Of a stretch of 64,000 bases of DNA, positions 1-6,907 are shown piece by piece. Both the position numbers and the translations under genes were made by a program. Location of the stretch: positions 434,001-498,000 of the forward strand of contig NZ_JBNFZM010000003.1 in NCBI RefSeq assembly GCF_051195235.1. Direction: 5' to 3'. Origin of the DNA: Tateyamaria sp947503385 (lineage in GTDB: Bacteria > Pseudomonadota > Alphaproteobacteria > Rhodobacterales > Rhodobacteraceae). The notes below the pieces were generated by a model. That model made no database searches. It was given only the letters and a program-made list of their open reading frames with translations, and was not told the DNA's origin. Position 1 is the stretch's first letter; every line of letters begins with the position of its first letter.

Positions 1-506
1 TCACCTTCTCCGGCGCGGGCCTGTTTGTGGGGCACCACATCGCAGCGCTGCAGCTGGAAAAGGCGGCGGGCGTGAAAATGGCCTACATCCCCAACAATGC
101 TGGTGGCGCGGGCGCAATGCGCGCCGTGATTGCTGGCGAAGTGCTGGGCGGAGTCAACAATCTGTCCGACGCGTTCCGCGCGCAGGCCGCAGGCAACGTC
201 AAAATCCTCGGCGTGTTTGATCTGGAGCGCAACGCGTTCCTGCCGGATGTCCCCACGCTCAAGGAACAGGGCTATGACATCGACAATGCCTCGGTGAACT
301 TCCGCGGTGTGATGGTGCCCAAGGGCACACCGCAGCCCATCATCGACAAGCTGGCCGCCACCGTGCCGGCCATGTTCGAGAACAAGCGCGTCAAGAGCCG
401 CATGGAAGCCGGTGGCTCGCCCATGCACATTATGACACGTGACGAAGTGCTCGCAATGTGGGCCGCACGCGAAGAAACGCTCAAAGAGCTGCTCGCTGGC
501 CTCTGA
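1..506 (+). CDS. Tripartite tricarboxylate transporter substrate-binding protein (TctC/Bug family), 3' part
   Basis: This is the C-terminal part of a periplasmic binding protein; the gene begins before the window and is read in the frame that starts at base 3. The visible 168 codons carry the GHHIAALQLEKAAGV and NNAGGAGAMRAVIAGE stretches and the late VPTLKEQGYD segment typical of the Bug (TctC) family. These proteins capture carboxylates in the periplasm and deliver them to the TctA/TctB membrane pair. The dehydrogenase gene follows 57 bases later in the same direction, and the CoA ligase after that. I therefore infer that this binding protein brings in the carboxylate those enzymes process, possibly sulfoacetate. 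The matching TctA and TctB genes are not visible and would lie upstream. Confidence 0.85.
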   Translation, partial: TFSGAGLFVGHHIAALQLEKAAGVKMAYIPNNAGGAGAMRAVIAGEVLGGVNNLSDAFRAQAAGNVKILGVFDLERNAFLPDVPTLKEQGYDIDNASVNFRGVMVPKGTPQPIIDKLAATVPAMFENKRVKSRMEAGGSPMHIMTRDEVLAMWAAREETLKELLAGL

Positions 507-563
507 CCCCATCGCGCAGCGCCTGCAACACGGGCGCTGCGCACCTCAAACAGGACACACCCC

Positions 564-1967
564 ATGAACACCGCCGATCCCATCGCAGATGTCGAAGCCA
601 TCGTTGCACGTGCCCGTACCGCGCAGCGCGCCTTTGAGAGCGGCGGATCACAGCAGGCCTACGATCATGCAGCACAGGCAGCGGCGTGGGCCATCATGGA
701 ACCGGGCCGAAACCGCCATCTGGCCGAATTGGCGGTGGAAACGACAGGCCTTGGCAACGTGCCCGACAAGATCACCAAGAACCATCGCAAGACGCTGGGT
801 CTGATGCGCGACATCCAGCACGCGGCGACGTTCGGCATTATCAGCGATGACCCCGTCACCGGCATCACCGAAATCGCCCGCCCCATCGGCGTGATCGGCG
901 CGGTTGTACCATCGACCAATCCCGGCGCGACACCCGCCAACAACATTATCAACGCGCTCAAATGCGGCAACGCCATCGTCGTGTCGCCATCGCCCAAGGG
1001 CGTGCCCACCTGCGAGGCGCTGCTGGGCTACATCCATGCCGAATTCGACAAGCTGGGGATTGACCGCGATCTGGTCCAGATGATCCCCGGGCGCGGATCC
1101 AAGGAAAAGACGCAGCGGTTGCTTGAAATCGCAAACTTAATCGTCGTGACAGGCAGCCAGAACAACGTCAAACGGGCTTATACCTCTGGCACCCCTGCCG
1201 TGGCCGTGGGCGCGGGCAATGTCGCCGTGATCGTGGACGAGACCGCCGACCTGACCGCAGCCGCAGAAAAAATCAAAGCCTCCAAAACCTTCGACAATGC
1301 GACGTCATGTTCGTCCGAGAATGCGGTGGTCGTCGTGGATGCAATCTATGACGCCTTTGCCGCCGAAATGGCCAAGACCGGCGGCGCTCTGATCACGGAC
1401 GAGACCAAGGTAACGTCGAAACTGTGGGTCAAAGGCCACCTGAACCCGCAAGCCATCGCGCAGGACGCGGACAAGATGATTGCCGCGCTCGGCCTGACGG
1501 ACGACGTGCCTGCGGACACTGAATATCTTGCGGTCGAGACAACCGGCATCGGCCCCGATCATCCTTTGTCCGGGGAAAAGCTGAGCCGGGTGCTGACCGT
1601 CTACCGCGCCCGCGATTTTGACGACGCCATCCGCCTGACACGCGACATCCAGTTGCATCAGGGTGCAGGACACTCCGTGGGTCTTCACACCCAGACGGAT
1701 GACCGGGCGCTGACGCTGGCCCAAGCCATCCCCACCAGCCGCGTGATCGTGAATCAGGCCCACACATTCGCCACCGGCGGATCGTTCACCAACGGTATGC
1801 CATTTTCGCTGTCGATGGGCTGCGGGTCTTGGGGGGGCAATTCCATCGACACGAATGTGCATTGGCGCCACTTCATGCAGACCACCAAAATCGTGCGTGA
1901 AATCCCTGCCAATGAACCTGCGGTCGAAGACATTTTTGGCGACTATTGGGGCGAGGCCGGCAAATGA
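564..1967 (+). CDS. sauS: CoA-acylating aldehyde dehydrogenase, SauS-like (sulfoacetaldehyde dehydrogenase)
   Basis: The product has 467 residues and is a cytoplasmic NAD(P)-dependent aldehyde dehydrogenase of the CoA-acylating branch. The catalytic cysteine is Cys249 in TSCSSEN, and the nucleotide-binding region includes VTGSQNNVKRAY and the glycine-rich GAGNVAVIVD. The length fits acylating acetaldehyde and sulfoacetaldehyde dehydrogenases. In Cupriavidus necator the pair SauS/SauT converts sulfoacetate to sulfoacetyl-CoA and then to sulfoacetaldehyde. Here the dehydrogenase overlaps a CoA ligase by the ATGA junction and follows a TctC-type binding protein, which matches that logic. The sulfoacetate assignment is inferred from neighbourhood. 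Another short-chain acyl-CoA/aldehyde pair is possible, and no sulfoacetaldehyde acetyltransferase (Xsc) is in the window. Confidence 0.7.
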   Translation: MNTADPIADVEAIVARARTAQRAFESGGSQQAYDHAAQAAAWAIMEPGRNRHLAELAVETTGLGNVPDKITKNHRKTLGLMRDIQHAATFGIISDDPVTGITEIARPIGVIGAVVPSTNPGATPANNIINALKCGNAIVVSPSPKGVPTCEALLGYIHAEFDKLGIDRDLVQMIPGRGSKEKTQRLLEIANLIVVTGSQNNVKRAYTSGTPAVAVGAGNVAVIVDETADLTAAAEKIKASKTFDNATSCSSENAVVVVDAIYDAFAAEMAKTGGALITDETKVTSKLWVKGHLNPQAIAQDADKMIAALGLTDDVPADTEYLAVETTGIGPDHPLSGEKLSRVLTVYRARDFDDAIRLTRDIQLHQGAGHSVGLHTQTDDRALTLAQAIPTSRVIVNQAHTFATGGSFTNGMPFSLSMGCGSWGGNSIDTNVHWRHFMQTTKIVREIPANEPAVEDIFGDYWGEAGK

Positions 1968-3451
1968 TCTTTGACACGGCGGCGCCACCCCAAGGCACGG
2001 TCAAGGACTGGCTGGACGCCCGTGCGGCAACCGACGAAACGGCCATCGTGTTCCCCGAAACCGGCGACCGCCTCACTTGGCGCGACCTGCGCGATGATGC
2101 GCGCCGCATGGCCGAGGGCCTTGTCGGCCTTGGTGTCGCCCCCGGCGACAGCGTCGCCATCGTCCATCCAAACGGGCGCGCCGGGGTGCTGGCGCTATAT
2201 GCGGCGCTTTATGGCGGGTTCCGCGCCACAATGATCAACCTTGCCGCCGGGCCGGACGCCATCGCCTATGCGCTGGATCACAGCGGTGCACGCTTTGCCT
2301 TTGTGCATGACAGCCAGCGTGAAACGATCACGCGCATCGCCCCGGTCGGGTTGCGGATCATCGCGCCCGCCATGCTGGAGGCGCGGCGCGACATTCCCGC
2401 ATTCGATGCCACCCAACATGCGCTGCTGATGTACACATCAGGAACCACAGGGCAGCCCAAGGGCGTCGTGCACAGTCACGCAAGCCTGTTGGCTGGGGGC
2501 TGGACGACAGCCATCGCGCATGAATTGTCGCCGTCCGACCGTGGGTTTTGTGTCCTGCCGATCTACCACATCAACGGTCTCTGCGTGACGCTGATGGGCG
2601 CTCTTGTGTCTGGCGGGTCTCTGGCGATGACGGCACGGTTTTCGGCCAGCAGCTTTTGGGATCAGGCCGCCGTGGCAGAAGTCACTTGGTTCTCTGTTGT
2701 GCCCACAATCATCAGCCATTTGCTGCACAATCCGACGAACCCCAGCGCCGAGGTCTGTGCCCGCCTGCGCTTTGGCCGCTCCGCGTCATCGGCCCTTGCC
2801 GTTGAAACGCAATCAGCGTTCGAAGAGCGGTTCAAGGTTCCGATTATCGAAACCATGGGCCTGACGGAGACGGCTGCGCAAATCCTGTCCAACCCCCTGC
2901 CCCCGGGCGTGCGCAAGATCGGATCGCCCGGTATCGGCTACGGCAACGCCGTGTGTATCCTGACACCGGAGTTAGCGCCCGCCGCCCCGATGCAAGAAGG
3001 CGAAATTGCCATTCGCGGCCCAAATGTGATGCTGGAATACCTGCACAATCCTGAGGCGACGGCCAAGACATTTGCCGGGGATTGGCTGCGCACCGGCGAC
3101 CTCGGCCATATCGACAAAGACGGATACGTTTTTGTCACCGGTCGCCTAAAAGAGCTGATCATCAAAGGCGGCGAAAACATCGCCCCGCGCGAGATCGACG
3201 AAGTGCTGTACTCCGAACCCGACATTATCGAAGCGGCGGCCTTTGCCCGCCCATGCAAGAGCTACGGTGAAACGGTCGAGGCCGCAGTGAGCGTCAAGCC
3301 CGGATCACAGCTGTCCGAAGCGGCGTTGATCGCACTGTGCGAGCAACGGCTTGGCAAATTTAAATCCCCGGACTGTATCCATTTTCTGAACGAATTGCCC
3401 AAGGGCCCGTCCGGCAAGATCCAGCGCCTGAAACTCGCCGCGCTCGTTTAA
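1964..3451 (+). CDS. sauT: AMP-forming acyl-CoA ligase, SauT-like (sulfoacetate-CoA ligase)
   Basis: I chose the ATG at 1964 because it forms an ATGA overlap with the stop of the dehydrogenase; an in-frame start 18 bases upstream would lie inside that gene. The 495-residue product has the full adenylate-forming set: the phosphate loop YTSGTTGQPKG, the A5 motif GLTETAAQI, the hinge region with RTGDLGHIDKDGYV and GRLKELIIKGGENI, and the C-terminal lysine motif PSGKIQRLK. Such enzymes activate a carboxylate with ATP and CoA. Tight coupling with the acylating aldehyde dehydrogenase suggests that the acyl-CoA made here is reduced next door. The specific substrate, sulfoacetate, is inferred from the SauS/SauT arrangement and is not proven by the sequence. 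Confidence 0.7.
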   Translation: MIFDTAAPPQGTVKDWLDARAATDETAIVFPETGDRLTWRDLRDDARRMAEGLVGLGVAPGDSVAIVHPNGRAGVLALYAALYGGFRATMINLAAGPDAIAYALDHSGARFAFVHDSQRETITRIAPVGLRIIAPAMLEARRDIPAFDATQHALLMYTSGTTGQPKGVVHSHASLLAGGWTTAIAHELSPSDRGFCVLPIYHINGLCVTLMGALVSGGSLAMTARFSASSFWDQAAVAEVTWFSVVPTIISHLLHNPTNPSAEVCARLRFGRSASSALAVETQSAFEERFKVPIIETMGLTETAAQILSNPLPPGVRKIGSPGIGYGNAVCILTPELAPAAPMQEGEIAIRGPNVMLEYLHNPEATAKTFAGDWLRTGDLGHIDKDGYVFVTGRLKELIIKGGENIAPREIDEVLYSEPDIIEAAAFARPCKSYGETVEAAVSVKPGSQLSEAALIALCEQRLGKFKSPDCIHFLNELPKGPSGKIQRLKLAALV

Positions 3452-3778
3452 CAGCACCGTTTTGCCCCGCCCTGTCGCTGCGGACGCTCGATACCGCTGA
3501 ACCGCTTGCCGTTTGTCGTACCCTGCCAGCCACGTCTCGCGCCCGGTGTTTGTCGTAGATAAACTGGCTGTCGTCAGGGCTGTTCTTGAATGTCTCTTCC
3601 AGCGCACGGCAACTGCGACACCTTGCCTTGACGGTTTTTGCCAAACTGAACAGGCGCGTGAGACCTCATCGACCGGTCACGTTCATCTGCCGTTCATCTT
3701 TCCAACAGACCCGTGTCATGTCCCGCATCTACAACATCGCGTTGGTGCCGGTGTCACATGAGACGAGCAGGCGTGGGG
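3452..3778. other. Non-coding stretch upstream of the EF-hand gene
   Basis: These 327 bases separate the CoA ligase from the EF-hand gene. I see no convincing gene. A short minus-strand open frame near 3360-3644 overlaps the ligase end and has no recognisable domain, so I left it out. The right-hand part contains the direct repeat GTTCAT-N5-GTTCAT, listed separately, and should hold the promoter of the EF-hand gene. Confidence 0.5.
3681..3697 (+). promoter_or_regulatory. Candidate response-regulator site 1 (GTTCAT-N5-GTTCAT)
   Basis: The hexamer GTTCAT occurs at 3681-3686 and again at 3692-3697, exactly 11 bases apart, the usual spacing of direct half-sites for OmpR/PhoB-family regulators. 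The element lies about 80 bases upstream of the EF-hand start. A near copy sits at 4205-4221 before the P-loop gene; over the extended 21-base block the two differ at only two positions. The OmpR-type regulator at 8529-9200 is the obvious candidate binder, which is an inference. Confidence 0.6.
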
Positions 3779-4171
3779 ATGACAGGAAACAGGCGACACG
3801 GAGCGACAGACCACGCGCGCATTTTGCGGGCCGTTTTGTGTGTTGTGCCGGTCCTGACCGTGAGCCCGTTACAGGCGTTGGCACAAAGCGCCAGCTTTCG
3901 CTCTGTCGATACCGATTCCGATCGCAGATTGAACCGTGCAGAATTGACAACCGCCTTTGGCGCGGCGGGGGCCGCTCGTCTGCTGAACCGGTCTGACCAC
4001 AATGGCGACGGGGTCCTGACCGTTGGCGAACTGCGCCGCGATCCCGAGGATGACCGCAGCGATCGGAATGCGCGAGACAACCGCGACGACGACGACCGTG
4101 ATGACGATAATGGCGGTGACGAAGGCGGCGGCGACGATAGCGGCGATGATGATGGGGGTGACGATGACTGA
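3779..4171 (+). CDS. Secreted EF-hand calcium-binding protein with Asp-rich tail
   Basis: I chose the ATG at 3779 because it gives a basic N terminus and a hydrophobic segment (ILRAVLCVVPVLTVSPL) ending in ALAQ, a normal signal peptide; in-frame starts at 3713 and 3758 would only lengthen it. The mature part carries two EF-hand loops: DTDSDRRLNRAE at residues 44-55, with Arg where the usual glycine sits, and the canonical DHNGDGVLTVGE at 73-84. After residue 90 the chain becomes a disordered Asp/Gly repeat tail of about 40 residues. The 130-residue protein is probably periplasmic or secreted and binds calcium. Its promoter shares a direct repeat with the operon that encodes a histidine kinase and regulator, so it may be a target or accessory sensor of that system. 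Confidence 0.75.
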   Translation: MTGNRRHGATDHARILRAVLCVVPVLTVSPLQALAQSASFRSVDTDSDRRLNRAELTTAFGAAGAARLLNRSDHNGDGVLTVGELRRDPEDDRSDRNARDNRDDDDRDDDNGGDEGGGDDSGDDDGGDDD

Positions 4172-4204
4172 CATCCGTCTCGCGCCCGCGAAGCCCTCTC
4201 ACAC

Positions 4205-4221
4205 GTTCATATGGCGTTCAT
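4205..4221 (+). promoter_or_regulatory. Candidate response-regulator site 2 (GTTCAT-N5-GTTCAT)
   Basis: GTTCAT at 4205-4210 and at 4216-4221 repeats with an 11-base period, matching the element at 3681-3697 almost base for base. It lies about 95 bases before the start of the P-loop gene that heads the operon. A looser third half-site, CTTCAT, follows at 4239-4244. The shared element suggests joint control of the EF-hand gene and the operon by the regulator encoded at the operon's end. Confidence 0.6.
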
Positions 4222-4315
4222 CCAAATACAGCGTTCGCCTTCATCCGATTTTGCGATCCCGCTCATGCGGCGCCGATAGATCAAGTGCCATGAAACGCCA
4301 AACACGGAGCGCAAC

Positions 4316-5380
4316 ATGACACTGTATTCTCAAATCACACCCGCCCATTGCGATATCGCCAAATGGGCGTTTACCACCCGTCGGGTCAATCGGAACGACG
4401 TCCGCGGCGTGTGTACGCATCTGGCGCGGGCCAAGGCGGGCAATCTGGTCCTGTGTGAAATCGCCGAGATCGGACATCACAAGAAAATTCAGCTGGCCGA
4501 ACGCCGTGCCGCGCTGAGTTATCCCGGCGATCTGGTCGTTCTTTGCCTTGGGGATCGTTATGCGCCGGATCAATTCCTTGCCACTGCGATCATCGATGAT
4601 GACCTGATTGACCTTGTCGCAGGTGGCGGCGTTGCGGGGCGCGTCGATGCCGCGCATGTGGCGATGGACGCGCCCACCCGCCTCAGACCACTGGGCCTGC
4701 TGACAGGAACGGGCGGTACACCCATAAACATTGCCGACTATGCCTTGCCCAGCCTCACACCGAACGAAGATGTTACGGTCATCGGCGTCTTTGGCGCATC
4801 CATGAATTCGGGCAAAACGACTGCTGCCTCCAGTCTGGGGCATGGTCTTATGCGTGCGGGTTATGCCGTGGCGGGGGTCAAGGCGACGGGCACGGGTGCC
4901 TTTGGGGACTTCAACAGCTTTGAGGACGGCGGCGCGCCTGCTCTGGATTTTACGGATGCAGGCATGGCCACGACATTCCGGATGCCGCTGGACCGGATCG
5001 AGGCGGGCTTTGACACGCTGGTGGCCACCGCAGCGGCGCGCGGCGCGGAGGTCGTGGTGGTCGAAATCGCCGACGGTGTCTTTCAACAAGAAACCCAAGC
5101 CATTCTCAAATCCTCGCGCATTCGCGACAGACTGGACGGAATCCTGTTCGCTGCACCTGATGCGCTCAGCGCGCTGGGTGGGGTGATGGTGCTGCAACAA
5201 ATGATGCTGAGCCCGTTTGCCATCTCCGGCATGGTCAGCTGTTCGCCCCTCGCCACGGCAGAGGCGGCCTCGGTATCGCACCTGCCGATCCTGTCGCGCG
5301 AAGAGCTTTGGTCGCCTGATGTCATTCAACATTATGTCGCACCGTTGATGCGTCAGGCACCAAAGGACGTGGCCGCATGA
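4316..5380 (+). CDS. P-loop NTPase of unknown function (DUF1611-like)
   Basis: The 354-residue cytoplasmic protein starts at an ATG preceded by GGAG seven bases upstream. Residues 1-150 form an alpha/beta N-terminal region without a motif I can name. From about residue 153 a P-loop domain begins with VIGVFGASMNSGKTT, where the Walker A lies at residues 160-169 (Lys167). It continues with GVKATGTG and a VVVVEIADGVFQQET segment. This layout recalls the SIMIBI-type P-loop proteins (MobB, dethiobiotin synthetase) and the DUF1611 family. The gene overlaps the degenerate ABC exporter by ATGA and is in one operon with the histidine kinase. The substrate is unknown. The intact Walker A contrasts with its absence in the neighbouring ABC protein. 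Confidence 0.6.
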   Translation: MTLYSQITPAHCDIAKWAFTTRRVNRNDVRGVCTHLARAKAGNLVLCEIAEIGHHKKIQLAERRAALSYPGDLVVLCLGDRYAPDQFLATAIIDDDLIDLVAGGGVAGRVDAAHVAMDAPTRLRPLGLLTGTGGTPINIADYALPSLTPNEDVTVIGVFGASMNSGKTTAASSLGHGLMRAGYAVAGVKATGTGAFGDFNSFEDGGAPALDFTDAGMATTFRMPLDRIEAGFDTLVATAAARGAEVVVVEIADGVFQQETQAILKSSRIRDRLDGILFAAPDALSALGGVMVLQQMMLSPFAISGMVSCSPLATAEAASVSHLPILSREELWSPDVIQHYVAPLMRQAPKDVAA

Positions 5381-6906
5381 CCACACTCCCCCATGTGGCC
5401 ACGCAGGACCGCGTCATAGACGCGGTCCTGATCATATCCCTTGGCATCTTGCAGGCGACAGCGCTGGCCGTCGCCGCCTTTGCCACCCGCGATGCCTTTG
5501 CGGCGCTGCACAATGGCGCCGCTCTGACCCTTCGGACAGTCTGCGCGCTGGCCGGGGCCGGTGTCATCGTTGCGCTGTGCCTGTTTCTGGCACGCCGCCG
5601 GGCCGAAGCCCTGGGTCAGAGCTATGCCATCACCTTGCGCCGCGCGCTTTATGGTCACATCGCGCGCCTTCCCACCGGGCGCCACGCGCAGCGCCGCCTC
5701 GGCGCGTTGTCGCTGCGGTTTGTGGGCGATTTGTCGGCCGCGCGCCTGTGGTTTGGTCGTGGTTTGCCGGATGTTCTAACAGCGCTCGTCATTCTGCCCG
5801 CTGCCGTGGCAATCCTTGTCGCACTTGATACCCGTCTCGCCACGGCTGCGCTGATCCCACTTGGTCTGACCATCATCGCGATGACTGGCATGGCTTGGCA
5901 TCTGGAACAGCGCCACCGCCGCCTGAGGGCGCGGCGCGCCAGCATCGCAATCGGCATGATTGAACGGATCGCGATTGCCCCCGATCTCGACCTTATGGGA
6001 CGCACATCCAAAGAGCTGCGCGCGCTTGACACTCACGGCGCGTCCCTGCGCCGCGCGGCTGTCGCCCGGAGGGGGCGCACGGCGGGATTGCAGGCGATTT
6101 TGCAGGTGGGGATGGCCTTGTCGGGGCTGACCGTGCTGTGGCAGGCGAGCCTCGGGGGTGGTGCAGCACCCGCGACCGTCGCTGCCTGCCTGTCAGTCCT
6201 CGCTCTGGTCGCCCTGCCCTTGCAGGATTTGGGCGCCTCTTGGGACAGCTTCTGTGCGTGGCGGATTGCCCGCGTGAAGCTGTTGCGCCTGTTCGGCGAA
6301 CCCACAGTGAAAAGACGCGCACGGCGCGCAGGCCGCGCGCCCACTGTCACGTTGCGCGGAACGTGCGGCGGCGCCTCGGCGCATTTCACGGCCAGTGGCG
6401 GCACCATTGCTACATTGCGTCACCCGCGCGCTGCACATGTGGCGCGCTGCATCTCTGGCCTTGATCCTGAGCACGGGTTGGAGGTGCAGTTCGACACGCG
6501 GACGTCCCGGCCAAAGGTGGCCCATATCGGCGACGCGCATGTCGCCTTGCAAGGCAGCCTGCGCCGCTCCGCCACCCTGACCTGCGCAAAAAGGCCCAGC
6601 GACGATGCCATCATCGCCACGCTGACAGCGTTCGGATTGCATGACCTGCTCTGCGCGCCGCGCGGCCTTGACCAGCGCATCGCGGAAAACGGCAGGGGCC
6701 TCAGTCATGCGCAAACCTTGCGGCTGGACCTTGCACGCGCTGTTCTTGGGCAGGCGAACGTCATTGTCATAGCATCCTTGCGGTGGGCGGTTGAACCGGA
6801 TCAAGACCTGTTGATGCAAACGCTGATGTCGCAAGCCGCGGCAACGGTTATCATAGCAGAGACCGGCACCGCACCCACGCCGCCGGACAAGCATAGGGTC
6901 GACTGA
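5377..6906 (+). CDS. ABC exporter-like protein with degenerate nucleotide-binding domain
   Basis: The product (509 residues) has the layout of a type I ABC exporter half: about six membrane segments between residues 14 and 290, then an ATPase-like domain from about 325. That domain is eroded. Where Walker A should be (about 344-356) it reads ATLRHPRAAHV, with no glycine loop and no lysine. The signature is LSHAQTLRLDLARAVL at 442 onward, and the Walker B region VIVIASL (462-468) lacks both Asp and Glu. The Q-loop region is only faintly like the family. Since the frame is open and flanking genes overlap or abut it, this looks like a kept but non-catalytic protein rather than a pseudogene. It may act as a membrane partner of the preceding P-loop protein or of the kinase; that is speculation. 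Confidence 0.65.
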   Translation: MTTLPHVATQDRVIDAVLIISLGILQATALAVAAFATRDAFAALHNGAALTLRTVCALAGAGVIVALCLFLARRRAEALGQSYAITLRRALYGHIARLPTGRHAQRRLGALSLRFVGDLSAARLWFGRGLPDVLTALVILPAAVAILVALDTRLATAALIPLGLTIIAMTGMAWHLEQRHRRLRARRASIAIGMIERIAIAPDLDLMGRTSKELRALDTHGASLRRAAVARRGRTAGLQAILQVGMALSGLTVLWQASLGGGAAPATVAACLSVLALVALPLQDLGASWDSFCAWRIARVKLLRLFGEPTVKRRARRAGRAPTVTLRGTCGGASAHFTASGGTIATLRHPRAAHVARCISGLDPEHGLEVQFDTRTSRPKVAHIGDAHVALQGSLRRSATLTCAKRPSDDAIIATLTAFGLHDLLCAPRGLDQRIAENGRGLSHAQTLRLDLARAVLGQANVIVIASLRWAVEPDQDLLMQTLMSQAAATVIIAETGTAPTPPDKHRVD

Positions 6907-6907
6907 C

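Noticed and set aside
3305..3644. Short minus-strand open frames, one beginning with AKTVKARCRSC
   Set aside because: They overlap the 3' end of the CoA ligase gene, have no ribosome site and show no family features beyond a chance Cys pair.
4241..5386. Long minus-strand open frame opposite the P-loop gene
   Set aside because: It is a mirror of the real plus-strand gene, rich in Arg, His and Cys and without domains.
5377..6906. Treating the degenerate ABC exporter as a pseudogene
   Set aside because: No frameshift or stop is present, both ends overlap or abut neighbouring genes, and the membrane part looks intact.
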